Notes under the pieces: generated by a model
Told to the model about the DNA's origin: nothing
What the model saw: only the letters and a program-made list of their open reading frames with translations
Database searches by the model: none
Part shown: positions 43,816 to 51,447 of the stretch, one piece after another
Position numbering within the stretch: the first letter of the stretch is position 1
How the letters are laid out: the number at the start of each line of letters is the position of its first letter
Assembly: GCF_008806595.1 (NCBI RefSeq)
Contig: NZ_VZRB01000002.1
Span: 62,001-126,000 of the forward strand
Source: Streptomyces luteolifulvus
GTDB taxonomy: Bacteria; Actinomycetota; Actinomycetes; Streptomycetales; Streptomycetaceae
Direction of reading: 5' to 3'
DNA length: 64,000 nt
Translations under genes and position numbers: made by a program

Positions 43816-44585
43816 GTCGTATCCCCCTCGCCGGTTTCTTCCCCTGCGAAGGAATAGGCCGCCCAGGGGCCGGTGAGTTCGACACGCAGTCCCGGGACGT
43901 CGTCCTTCGTCCGGTCCACGAGTTCCACGAATTCCTCGGATTCGTGGCGCGACACGAGATAGGCGGCATTGAGTACGTTCTGTCCGGAAATGCCGGAAAG
44001 CGTCGCATTCTGTGGTGCATGAAGCCGGGAATCCTCGGCGTGCGAGGAAAGTACGGCGTGCAGTCGGCTCGCGAATTCCTCGGCCTGCTGCCACAGGTCC
44101 TCGTGCGCCCGGACATACCGGCGCCGCTGCCGGAGATAGTCCCGCCCCGAAGCAGCTTTCTCCGCCGGCTCGCCGGTTTCCTCCGGCTCCGATTCGACGT
44201 ACACCTTGACTCCCCATTCCACCCGCCCCTCCAGCCGGTCGAGGGTGTGCCGGAAGTCGTCCTCGCGCGCCTCCATCATCACGCGGACGCCGCTGTCGTC
44301 CCGGAACACGGTGCCGAGTCGGAGCGGAAGCGGGGTCGTGACCACGGTCAGCGCGTCGATCACCCCCTGATGGGCCCGGGCGGTCTCGGTCAGCCAGTCC
44401 AGGTCCTCCAGATGGGCACGGAGCGGCTGCTCCGCGAAGTCCCGCTCCGGAACATGACTGACCACGGCGATCAGCCCATGGTGGGTCAGCAGCCGGGGCG
44501 GGTCGCCCGCCACTCCCGTCAGCTCCGCCTGGAGGGGCGCGCCGAGAGGGTGGCAGACGGCGTAGACGTAGCGCAGTCCGGTCAT
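43812..44585 (-). CDS. gvpL: Gas vesicle protein GvpL (GvpF/L family)
   Basis: A 257-residue GvpF/L protein. The family has an N-terminal LRYVYAVCHPLGAPLQAEL type strand, a central LPLRLGTVFRDDSGVRVMME and EWGVKVYVESEPEETGE, then a long helical arm (DYLRQRRRYVRAHEDLWQQA) and a C-terminal NAAYLVSRHESEEFVELVD domain. GvpF/L proteins bind GvpA and act as chaperones at the vesicle surface. The start shares one base with the gvpJ stop. Confidence 0.92.
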   Translation of the reverse strand: MTGLRYVYAVCHPLGAPLQAELTGVAGDPPRLLTHHGLIAVVSHVPERDFAEQPLRAHLEDLDWLTETARAHQGVIDALTVVTTPLPLRLGTVFRDDSGVRVMMEAREDDFRHTLDRLEGRVEWGVKVYVESEPEETGEPAEKAASGRDYLRQRRRYVRAHEDLWQQAEEFASRLHAVLSSHAEDSRLHAPQNATLSGISGQNVLNAAYLVSRHESEEFVELVDRTKDDVPGLRVELTGPWAAYSFAGEETGEGDTT

Positions 44586-44959
44586 CAAGACTCCTTCTGC
44601 GACTTCGGCGACTTCTGCGACCTCTGCGACCTCTGCGGCTCTCGCTGCGCGGATCCGCTCTCCAGTTGGGCGAGCCGTTCGCGCAACTCGGAGTTCTCGC
44701 GGGCGAGTTCCTTGCGCCGGGCACCGGAGGAGAGCGCCGGGTCGTCCTCCCACCAGTCGATGCCCATCTCCTTCGCCTTGTCGACGGAGGCGACGATGAG
44801 CCGCAGCTTGACGGTGAGAAGTTCGATGTCGAGCAGGTTGATGCGGATGTCACCCGCGATGACGATCCCCTTGTCGAGCACCCGTTCCAGAATGTCGGCG
44901 AGGTTCGCGCTGCTGCCCTGTGCGTAGGGTTCGGGCAGCCTGCTGGCCATGGTCGTCAT
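44585..44959 (-). CDS. gvpJ: Gas vesicle protein GvpJ (GvpA family)
   Basis: A 124-residue protein with the GvpA-like core at 19-65 (NLADILERVLDKGIVIAGDI, RINLLDIELLTVKLRLIVAS) followed by a coiled-coil-like tail (RRKELARENSELRERLAQLE) and a Ser/Gln/Lys end built from RSQKSPK-type repeats. GvpJ is a minor wall protein thought to cap or nucleate vesicle tips. ATG 44959 has GGGAG 6 nt upstream and overlaps the gvpZ stop by ATGA. Confidence 0.92.
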   Translation of the reverse strand: MTTMASRLPEPYAQGSSANLADILERVLDKGIVIAGDIRINLLDIELLTVKLRLIVASVDKAKEMGIDWWEDDPALSSGARRKELARENSELRERLAQLESGSAQREPQRSQRSQKSPKSQKES

Positions 44960-46050
44960 CGTCGGCTCCCGCCCTCGGTGTACTCGCCTCGAGGCTCCTC
45001 TTGTTCATCTCCCTCTTCGGGCTCGTCCTCGTCGTACTCCTCGTCGTACTCGTCCTCCTCGGCATACGGGCCCTCTTCCTCGTCCTCCTCGTCCTCCTCG
45101 TCCTCCTCGGCGGACTCGGCGGTGGGCTCCTCCGCCTCTTCCTCTTCCTCTTCCTGCCCTTCCTCCTCCTGCTCCTCCTCGGCGACCGCGTCCTCGTGGC
45201 TGAGAACGACTTCGCCGTCACGTATCTCACCGCGCCAGGCTTCCTCCGCCTCGCCCTTGATCATGATGAAGCGGGCGAAGTTCTTGAGGTCGAGACGCGC
45301 CCGGCGGCCCTGGGCACGCCAGAGGTTGCCGGTCTTCTCGAAGAGGCCCTTGGGGTAGTACTCGATGACCAGCAGGATGCGGGTCAGGCTGTCGTCGAGC
45401 CGGTGGAAGGAGACGACACCCTTCGTGGAGCCCTTGGCGCCCTCCGACGTCCAGGAGATCCGGTCGTCCGGCACCTGCTCGGTGGTCTTCGCCTTCCAGC
45501 TGCGGTTGGACCAGAAGACCTTCAGCTGCCAGTCGGACTCGGTGTCATCGGCGCGGTTCGCGCTCTTCACGCCCTTGGCGAAGGTGCTGAAGTCCTGGTA
45601 CTGGGTCCACTGGTCGTAGGCCATGCGCACCGGCACGCCCACATCGATCTGCTCGATGATAACGGTGGGCTTGTTGCCCGCGCGGCCCTTGTTCTTGGAC
45701 TTGCCGCCGCCGAGGTTCTTGAGCGCGTGCTTCACGCTGTCCTTGGCGCGGGTGGCGCCGACCTCCAGCGCGGACCTCAGCGGGCCCTTGCCCTCGGCGA
45801 GCTTGCGTCCGCCGTCGAGGGCGAGTTTGGCGAAGCCCGGGCTGTTGCCTTCGGCGATGTCGTTCAGCTTGCCGGTCGTCTCGCCGAGCTTGCGGCCCAC
45901 GCCGACCATCAGGCGCTGGGCCTGGGCCGACAGATACTCCTGAAGTTCGGCCTTCAGCCGGTCCGCGGCCTCGCTCCGCCCGACGCCGGTGAGCGGGTTG
46001 CCGTTCGTCTTGGCGGTGGCCTCCCGCGCCGATCCGAGGGTCTCGGTCAT
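44956..46050 (-). CDS. gvpZ: Gas-vesicle-cluster SRPBCC protein GvpZ with acidic tail
   Basis: A 364-residue protein. Residues 1-120 are helical (ADRLKAELQEYLSAQAQRLM). An SRPBCC/START-like domain follows at about 125-275 (IIEQIDVGVPVRMAYDQWTQ, STFAKGVKSANRADDTESDW, IEYYPKGLFEKTGNLW). The last 85 residues are extremely acidic, including runs of Glu and EDEEDEEDEEEGPYAEEDEY. The SRPBCC domain binds hydrophobic ligands. The acid tail could keep shell proteins soluble or bind the basic tail of GvpY; that is inference. It overlaps both neighbours by four bases. Confidence 0.9.
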   Translation of the reverse strand: MTETLGSAREATAKTNGNPLTGVGRSEAADRLKAELQEYLSAQAQRLMVGVGRKLGETTGKLNDIAEGNSPGFAKLALDGGRKLAEGKGPLRSALEVGATRAKDSVKHALKNLGGGKSKNKGRAGNKPTVIIEQIDVGVPVRMAYDQWTQYQDFSTFAKGVKSANRADDTESDWQLKVFWSNRSWKAKTTEQVPDDRISWTSEGAKGSTKGVVSFHRLDDSLTRILLVIEYYPKGLFEKTGNLWRAQGRRARLDLKNFARFIMIKGEAEEAWRGEIRDGEVVLSHEDAVAEEEQEEEGQEEEEEEAEEPTAESAEEDEEDEEDEEEGPYAEEDEYDEEYDEDEPEEGDEQEEPRGEYTEGGSRR

Positions 46051-46727
46051 CGTTCACCGCCTCCCTTCGAGCGCCGGTTCCGGGTGCCGCGTCCCGTGCC
46101 GCGGGCCGCGGTGGTCTTCTTGCCTGCGGTCTTGGCGGCAGTGGTCTTCTTCGCCGCGGACTTCTTGGCGGGGGCCTTCTTCGCCGTCGGCTTCTTGGCA
46201 GGGGCCTTCGTCGCCGACGCCTTCTTCGCGGCCCGCCTCCGTCGCGGCTCGCGCTCCTCGTCCTTGGGCTCCTCTTCCTCGGACTCTTCGCCGTCCTCCG
46301 GCTCCTCGTCCTCGAGGTCGGCCTCTTCGTACTCCTCCTCCGGCTCCTCGCCCTGGGAGTCCTCCGAGTCCTCGGCCGCCCCGGCGCCTACGCCCGCCGC
46401 CTCCGGCAGCTCGCCCGCGAGCTGGTCGCGGACCTGGGCGGTACGGTCGTGCAGCCGGTCGGCGAGCGCGTCCATCTGGCGCTCGACCATGGCCCCCGAC
46501 GCCGCTTTCCCGACACCGCGCAGGTCCTCGCGCAGCTGGTCCCCGATCTCCTTGAACTGCGGGTTGTCCCGCAGCTGCTGCTGGGCCAGGTCCGCAAGCA
46601 TCCGCGGGCTGAGATTCATCCGCTTGCCGGCCACCAGGCTGCCGACGGCGAACGCCAGTTTCATCTTCTTTGTACGTCCAAGGACGTACCCGGCCCCTAT
46701 CGCGAGGCCCAGTCCCACTCGGTTCAT
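46047..46727 (-). CDS. gvpY: Gas-vesicle-cluster protein GvpY with histone-like tail
   Basis: A 226-residue protein in three parts. Residues 1-110 are a hydrophobic/helical domain (MNRVGLGLAIGAGYVLGRTK, LADLAQQQLRDNPQFKEIGD). Residues 115-160 are Glu/Asp-rich. Residues 160-226 are a Lys/Ala/Pro-rich, histone H1-like tail (AAKKASATKAPAKKPTAKKA). The position in the gvpOAFGYZJLSK order identifies it as GvpY. The tail would bind DNA, RNA or an acidic partner such as the tail of GvpZ. It overlaps gvpZ and gvpG by ATGA. Confidence 0.88.
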   Translation of the reverse strand: MNRVGLGLAIGAGYVLGRTKKMKLAFAVGSLVAGKRMNLSPRMLADLAQQQLRDNPQFKEIGDQLREDLRGVGKAASGAMVERQMDALADRLHDRTAQVRDQLAGELPEAAGVGAGAAEDSEDSQGEEPEEEYEEADLEDEEPEDGEESEEEEPKDEEREPRRRRAAKKASATKAPAKKPTAKKAPAKKSAAKKTTAAKTAGKKTTAARGTGRGTRNRRSKGGGER

Positions 46728-46987
46728 CGTGCAGTCCCCTCACCTGTGCCCGCGCTGCCGCGCAAGGCAATCTCCAGCCGGTCGAGAAGCAAGTCCTCCT
46801 GCCGGTCGAACTCCTCCTCATCGATCTCGCCAGCCTCCAACCGCTCTTCCAACTGGGCGAGTTCGGCCCGGATCGCGGCGGGGTCGTAGTAGATCCGTTC
46901 CGCCTCGTGCAGCACCTGTCTGATCACCCAGGCACTGCCGCGCACAGGTGCGAACGGCAGCAGCAGCACCTCTCCGATCAGTCCCAT
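46724..46987 (-). CDS. gvpG: Gas vesicle protein G
   Basis: An 87-residue protein with the GvpG pattern: MGLIGEVLLLPFAPVRGSAW, then VIRQVLHEAERIYYDPAAIR, and an acidic helix LEERLEAGEIDEEEFDRQED with LLDRLEIAL. GvpG is a minor assembly protein that partners GvpF and GvpA. The start is 4 bases from the gvpF stop. Confidence 0.9.
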   Translation of the reverse strand: MGLIGEVLLLPFAPVRGSAWVIRQVLHEAERIYYDPAAIRAELAQLEERLEAGEIDEEEFDRQEDLLLDRLEIALRGSAGTGEGTAR

Positions 46988-46991
46988 GGCC

Positions 46992-47762
46992 CTACTCCTC
47001 CCCGGTTCCGGCACCGATCGTGGTGCTCGCGGGCTCGGCCGGGCCGGGCTCGACGAAGCTGTACGGCGGCAGCGGCCCGTTGACCCGCAGGTCGAGATGC
47101 GGATGCGCCATACGGATCTGTTCCGCCACGGCGAGGAACTCCTCGGCCGAGTCGCGTTCCACCAGGAACGACACATTGGCGATCCAGCCCGTGGACTCGG
47201 GGCCCACGCTCACGGCCACGGCCGCCGGTTCCAGGGCGCCCCGTATCTCCACCTCGTCCTCGGCCTCCCGGGCCTTGACCGCGGCCACCACCGTCTCGCC
47301 GAGTTGCAACCGCTGCTGGTAAGTGCCGCCGCCCGCCTGCCGGTTGGCCTCGGTGAGGGCACGGATCTCCGGGTTCTCGGACATCACGCGGTGCAGTACG
47401 GCCTCCTCGTCATGGGTGGCCTTGACGTTGTACTCGACCCTGCCGTCCAGGGCCTGCAGCCGTTCCTTGTAGTGCTCGGCTCGCTCAGCGAGGACCGAGG
47501 TGACCGCGCTGTCGTCCGGGGCGACGCTGCCGAACCGCATGGGCAGCAGACAGCCCGCCGCGCCGGCCTCGCTCAGCACGTTCTGGTGGGCGAGCAGGTC
47601 CTTGCGCTTGGGGCGCAGTCCCTCGGGGGCGTCGCTGACGACGGCCGCCAGCCCGGCCTCCCGCAGGATGCGTACGGGACGCGCCGGATCGCCAACCCCA
47701 CCCATGCCCTCGGGCAGCGAAGGATGGGAAGCGTCCGTGATGCCGTAAACGTACGTGCTCAC
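46992..47762 (-). CDS. gvpF: Gas vesicle protein GvpF (GvpF/L family)
   Basis: A 256-residue GvpF/L protein. Characteristic parts are STYVYGITDASHPSLPEGMG, HQNVLSEAGAAGCLLPMRFG, DGRVEYNVKATHDEEAVLHR and the C-terminal TGWIANVSFLVERDSAEEFL. GvpF binds GvpA at the growing vesicle. The operon therefore has two F/L proteins, as in other streptomycetes. It overlaps gvpA by four bases. Confidence 0.92.
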   Translation of the reverse strand: MSTYVYGITDASHPSLPEGMGGVGDPARPVRILREAGLAAVVSDAPEGLRPKRKDLLAHQNVLSEAGAAGCLLPMRFGSVAPDDSAVTSVLAERAEHYKERLQALDGRVEYNVKATHDEEAVLHRVMSENPEIRALTEANRQAGGGTYQQRLQLGETVVAAVKAREAEDEVEIRGALEPAAVAVSVGPESTGWIANVSFLVERDSAEEFLAVAEQIRMAHPHLDLRVNGPLPPYSFVEPGPAEPASTTIGAGTGEE

Positions 47763-48196
47763 TCGTCGTCCTCCTGCTTGCGGGTGCGAGAGGCCGTGGA
47801 CTTACGGGCGCGCGGCCTTGACTCGGTCTCGCGCTCCCGACCCTCGTCGCGGGCGTCCCTGAAGGCGCCGGAAATGGTCTCGGCGGCACCCGACAGCGCT
47901 CCCTTGGACTTGCCGCGCGCGCCGGACTCGGTGACCTCGCCGACGACTTCCGGCAGACCCGGCGTCTTGGCCGGGCCGGCTTCCAGGTCGAGGCGGTTGC
48001 ACGCCTCGGCGAAGCGCAGATAGGTGTCGACGCTGGCCACGACGACCCGCACGTCGATCTTCAGGATCTCTATGCCTACCAGGGAGACCCGCACGAACGC
48101 ATCGATGACGAGACCCCTGTCGAGGACTAGTTCCAGAACGTCGTACAGGCTGCTGCCGCCCCCTCCGCCGCTCTGCTGTGCCGGGACAACGGTCAT
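47759..48196 (-). CDS. gvpA: Major gas vesicle structural protein GvpA with long charged tail
   Basis: A 145-residue protein. The GvpA core spans about 15-65 (SLYDVLELVLDRGLVIDAFV, RVSLVGIEILKIDVRVVVAS, VDTYLRFAEACNRLDL). Typical GvpA is about 70 residues; here an extra 75-residue tail follows that is Ser/Arg/Lys/Glu-rich (SGAAETISGAFRDARDEGRE, RARKSTASRTRKQEDDE). A tail on the main rib protein would decorate the shell or prevent close packing. ATG 48196 follows AAGGAGG by 10 bases. Confidence 0.92.
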   Translation of the reverse strand: MTVVPAQQSGGGGGSSLYDVLELVLDRGLVIDAFVRVSLVGIEILKIDVRVVVASVDTYLRFAEACNRLDLEAGPAKTPGLPEVVGEVTESGARGKSKGALSGAAETISGAFRDARDEGRERETESRPRARKSTASRTRKQEDDE

Positions 48197-48254
48197 GCCG
48201 ACCGCACCTCCTTGTCTGTGGGTTCGTGAGTGCGTGTGGTCTCGGTTGGGCGGC

Positions 48255-48617
48255 CTAGCGGCCGCCGGGCCTGTGTGAGTCGGCGCGCCCGCGTTCGTAA
48301 CGGCGAACGCGCCGGTAGCCGGTGAGCCGACCCTGCGGGTCAAGATCGACCTGATAGCTCGCCATCAGGCTCATCGTGTCGGGCACGCGAGCGAGCTCCA
48401 GCACCTCGACCTCTAGGGACCAGCCGTCCTTCGTGGGCTCGAAGGAGGACACGGATTCGGCGGACCGGCCCGTCAGCTCCGCGAGCTGTGTGCGCGCATT
48501 GCGCAGCACCTCCATGGGGCTGGGCCGGTCCGCCACTTTCTTCTCCGTACGTGTCTTGGTTCCTCTGGGGGAATTCCGTGCGGTCTGCGAATCTGATGTG
48601 CTCTTTGTGTTCGACAT
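48255..48617 (-). CDS. gvpO: Gas vesicle protein GvpO
   Basis: A 120-residue protein, first gene of the operon. The GvpO domain covers about 32-110: PSPMEVLRNARTQLAELTGR, SVSSFEPTKDGWSLEVEVLE, RVPDTMSLMASYQVDLDPQG, TGYRRVRRYERGR. GvpO is proposed to be a regulator or assembly factor. The N-terminal 30 residues are Ser/Thr/Lys-rich. The GGGGGAGG ribosome binding site lies in the hairpin at 48620-48643. Confidence 0.9.
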   Translation of the reverse strand: MSNTKSTSDSQTARNSPRGTKTRTEKKVADRPSPMEVLRNARTQLAELTGRSAESVSSFEPTKDGWSLEVEVLELARVPDTMSLMASYQVDLDPQGRLTGYRRVRRYERGRADSHRPGGR

Positions 48618-48619
48618 GA

Positions 48620-48643
48620 GGCCACCTCCCCCTTCGGGTGGCC
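48620..48643 (-). promoter_or_regulatory. gvpO: Hairpin overlapping the gvpO ribosome binding site
   Basis: On the minus strand GGCCACC (48643-48637) pairs with GGTGGCC (48626-48620). The 10-nt loop and the 3' arm hold the GGGGGAGG site, which is 5-6 nt from the gvpO ATG. Folding would limit access of ribosomes. Confidence 0.45.
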
Positions 48644-48679
48644 GATCGGGCGGTGGCCAAACCCCTGAGGACCTGCGGG

Positions 48680-49603
48680 TCAGCCGCGCATCTTGGCGAG
48701 CCTGCGTCGCGCGGGACCCAGCCCACGCCCTCGGCTCATCGCTCCGGCCCAGGGGTCGGTCCGGGCTTGCTCCACGGCGTCGGCGACGGTCCAGCGGCGC
48801 GCGTCGAGGCCGGGGTCGTCCAGCTGGGACCAGGTGATCGGGGTGGCCACGGGCGCGCCGGGCCGGGCGCGGACGGTGAAGGGCACGACCGCGGTCTGCG
48901 CATAGGCGTTGCGCCCCACGTCGAGGTAGAGCCGGTCACCGCGGTCCTTCTTGCGGGCGGCGGTGGTGAGCTCGTCGGGGTGGGTCGCAGCGAGGATGCC
49001 GGAGACGTCACGAGCGAACGCGCGCACCTCGTCGAAGTCCTCGCGCCCGGTCAAGGGGACCACCACGTGCAGGCCGCGGGAGCCGGTGGTCATCGGCGCC
49101 GAAGGGAGGCCGAGCTCGTCGAGCAAAGCCCGGAGATGCCGCGCCGCCTCGCGCACCGCAGGGAAGTCGTCCCCGGCCGGGTCGAGGTCGAATACCAGGC
49201 GGTCGGGCCGGTCGATGCGCCCGGCCCGGGACAGCCAGCGGTGCAGGGTGAGCGCCGCCTGGTCGGCCAGGTACACCAGGGTGGCGCTGTCGTCGCACAC
49301 GGTGTGGCAGACGGTGCCGCCCTCCTTCGGCACCTCGACACGGCTGATCCAGTCCGGGTAGGCGTCCGGGATGTTCTTCTGCATGAACCTGGGGCCGCCG
49401 AGGCCGTCCGGGTACCGCTCCAGCATCAGCGGGCGGCCGCGCAGATGGGGCAGCATGAAAGGGGCGACGGCCCGGTAGTAGTCCACGAGGTCGCCCTTGG
49501 TGTACGTCTTCGTGTCCCCGTCACCGGGGAAGATCACCTTGTCCGGCCGGTGCACCTCCACCGTGCGGCGTCCGGCCCGCACGGTCCGCACGTCGTCGCT
49601 CAC
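48680..49603 (-). CDS. Stand-alone LigD-type polymerase/primase domain (NHEJ)
   Basis: A 307-residue archaeo-eukaryotic-primase-like polymerase domain of the LigD type. It starts with VEVHRPDKVIFPGDGDTKTY, TKGDLVDYYRAVAPFMLPHL, and has GGPRFMQKNIPDAYPDWI, RLVFDLDPAGDDFPAVREAA with the metal-binding D-x-D, TTGSRGLHVVVPL, and KDRGDRLYLDVGRNAYAQTA. In bacterial end joining, this domain fills gaps and adds ribonucleotides; here it has no ligase or nuclease fused. No Ku gene is adjacent. The GTG start overlaps the transketolase stop as GTGA. Confidence 0.92.
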   Translation of the reverse strand: MSDDVRTVRAGRRTVEVHRPDKVIFPGDGDTKTYTKGDLVDYYRAVAPFMLPHLRGRPLMLERYPDGLGGPRFMQKNIPDAYPDWISRVEVPKEGGTVCHTVCDDSATLVYLADQAALTLHRWLSRAGRIDRPDRLVFDLDPAGDDFPAVREAARHLRALLDELGLPSAPMTTGSRGLHVVVPLTGREDFDEVRAFARDVSGILAATHPDELTTAARKKDRGDRLYLDVGRNAYAQTAVVPFTVRARPGAPVATPITWSQLDDPGLDARRWTVADAVEQARTDPWAGAMSRGRGLGPARRRLAKMRG

Positions 49604-51447
49604 CGTACGACCGCTTCCTCCACCAGCAGCCTGCCGGCCGCCGCGATCGACTCGGCGTCGATGCCCGCGGCGTGCAGTTGCTCGTCCGGGGACGCCGAGC
49701 CCGGCATCGTACGGACGGCAAGGCGCACCAGCCGCGGTACGGGCCGCCCGTCGGTGAACGCGTCGAGGACGGCGTCCCCGAGGCCCCCCTCCTCGTGATG
49801 GTCCTCCACGGTCAGCAGACAGCCGGTGTCCTCGGCCGCCCGCCGCAGGGTGTGCCGGTCGACGGGCTTGACCGAGTACAGGTCGATCACCCGGACCCGG
49901 ATGCCCTCCCCCTCCAGCGCGTCGGCTGCCGTCAGCGCCTCGTGCACGGTGACGCCCGCCGCGACGACGGTCATACGGTCCCGCGCGGAGGACCGCAACA
50001 CCTTGCTGCCGCCGACCGGGAACCGCTCGTCGGGGCCGTAGATCACCGGGGTCGCGCCGCGCGAGGTGCGCAGATAGCGGACGCCCTCCAGCCCGGCCAT
50101 CTCGGCGACGAGCCGGGCGGTCTGGTTGGCGTCGCAGGGGTACAGCACGGTCGAGCCGTACACCGCCCGCATCATCGCCAGGTCCTCCAGGCCCATCTGG
50201 CTCGGCCCGTCCTGTCCGATGGCGACGCCCGCGTGCGACCCGACCAGGTTGATGCCGGAGCCGCTGACCGACGCCATGCGCACGAAGTCGTAGGCGCGGG
50301 TCAGGAAGGCCGCGAACGTGGCGGCGTACGGTACCCAGCCGCGCGCCGCGAGCCCCACCGCTGCCGCGACCATCTGCTGCTCGGCGATGTAGCACTCGAA
50401 GTAGCGGTCGGGGTGTTCCTTGGCGAACAGCTCGGCCCGGGTGGAGTCGCCGACCTCGCCGTCGAGGGCGACGACGTCGCCGCGTGCGGAGCCGAGTGCG
50501 GCGAGCGCCTGCCCGTAGGCGTCCCGCGTGGCCGCCTCGTTCCCCTTCTCGAAGCGGGGCAGCTCGAGGTCTCCGCCGTGGACGGCATGCAGCATGCGGG
50601 CGGCGGGCGGCTCGTGCACCCGGACGCTCAGGTCGCGCGGGCCGCCGAGCTCGGCGATCGCCTCCTCGGCGTCCGGCAGCGGCTTGCCGTGCAGGCCCTC
50701 GCGGTCCTGCACCGACGCGACACCCTTGCCCTTGAGCGTGCGGGCGAGGATCGCGGTCGGCTGGCCGATGGTGGACCGTGCCTCGCCGTACGCCCGGTCG
50801 ATCGCGTCGACGTCGTGCCCGTCGATCTCCACGGTGTGCCAGCCGAAGGCCTGGAAGCGGCGGGCGTAGGCGTCGAGGGCGTGGCCGTGCCGGGTGGGGC
50901 CGCGCTGACCGAGCCGGTTGACGTCGATGATCGCGGTCAGGTTGTCGAGGTGCTCGTAGCCGGCGTGCTCGGCCGCCTCCCACACGGAGCCCTCCGCCAG
51001 CTCGCTGTCTCCGCACAGCACCCACACGCGGTAGCCGGTGCGGTCCAGCCGCTTGCCGGACAGGGCGATGCCCACGCCGACCGGCAGTCCCTGCCCGAGC
51101 GAGCCGGTGGCCGTCTCGACCCACGGCAGCCGCCGGGGTGTCGGATGCCCTTCGAGCCGGCTGCCCAGCTTGCGGAAGGTCAGCAGTTCGTCGTCGTCGA
51201 TGCCGCCGGCCGCCTTGAAGGCGGCGTACAGCAAGGGCGAGGCGTGTCCCTTGGAGAGGACGAAGCGGTCGTTGGCGGGGTGGGCGGGGCGCTCGAAGTC
51301 GTAGCGGAAGTGGTGGGCGAGGAGTACGGCCATGAGGTCGGCGGCGGACATCGAGGAGGTCGGATGCCCGGACCCCGCGGCGGCGGACGCCCGCACACTG
51401 TCCACACGCAACTGCTGCCCCAGTTCGACGAGTTCGGCGGTGTTCAT
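49600..51447 (-). CDS. Transketolase
   Basis: A 615-residue transketolase of the full-length single-chain kind. The TPP motif is VLCGDSELAEGSVWEAAEHA with IIDVNRLGQRG, and the N-terminal catalytic His is in AAGSGHPTSSMSAADLMAVL. The pyrimidine domain has ECYIAEQQMVAAAVGLAARG with the catalytic Glu, and VGSHAGVAIGQDGPSQMGLE. It resembles the shorter archaeal/actinobacterial paralogues of about 610 residues more than the 690-residue housekeeping TktA. It sits in a tight operon with NDH-2 upstream and the LigD polymerase downstream, both overlapping by four bases. Confidence 0.9.
   Translation of the reverse strand: MNTAELVELGQQLRVDSVRASAAAGSGHPTSSMSAADLMAVLLAHHFRYDFERPAHPANDRFVLSKGHASPLLYAAFKAAGGIDDDELLTFRKLGSRLEGHPTPRRLPWVETATGSLGQGLPVGVGIALSGKRLDRTGYRVWVLCGDSELAEGSVWEAAEHAGYEHLDNLTAIIDVNRLGQRGPTRHGHALDAYARRFQAFGWHTVEIDGHDVDAIDRAYGEARSTIGQPTAILARTLKGKGVASVQDREGLHGKPLPDAEEAIAELGGPRDLSVRVHEPPAARMLHAVHGGDLELPRFEKGNEAATRDAYGQALAALGSARGDVVALDGEVGDSTRAELFAKEHPDRYFECYIAEQQMVAAAVGLAARGWVPYAATFAAFLTRAYDFVRMASVSGSGINLVGSHAGVAIGQDGPSQMGLEDLAMMRAVYGSTVLYPCDANQTARLVAEMAGLEGVRYLRTSRGATPVIYGPDERFPVGGSKVLRSSARDRMTVVAAGVTVHEALTAADALEGEGIRVRVIDLYSVKPVDRHTLRRAAEDTGCLLTVEDHHEEGGLGDAVLDAFTDGRPVPRLVRLAVRTMPGSASPDEQLHAAGIDAESIAAAGRLLVEEAVVR

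Noticed and set aside
44920..46923. 667-codon plus-strand frame across gvpZ and gvpY
   Set aside because: The antisense of Glu-rich codons reads as Leu/Ser/Val runs. The minus strand holds the gas-vesicle genes in conserved order.
49600..51447. 1-deoxy-D-xylulose-5-phosphate synthase
   Set aside because: Domain order and the ECYIAEQQMVAAAVG motif fit transketolase; DXS-specific N-terminal features are missing.
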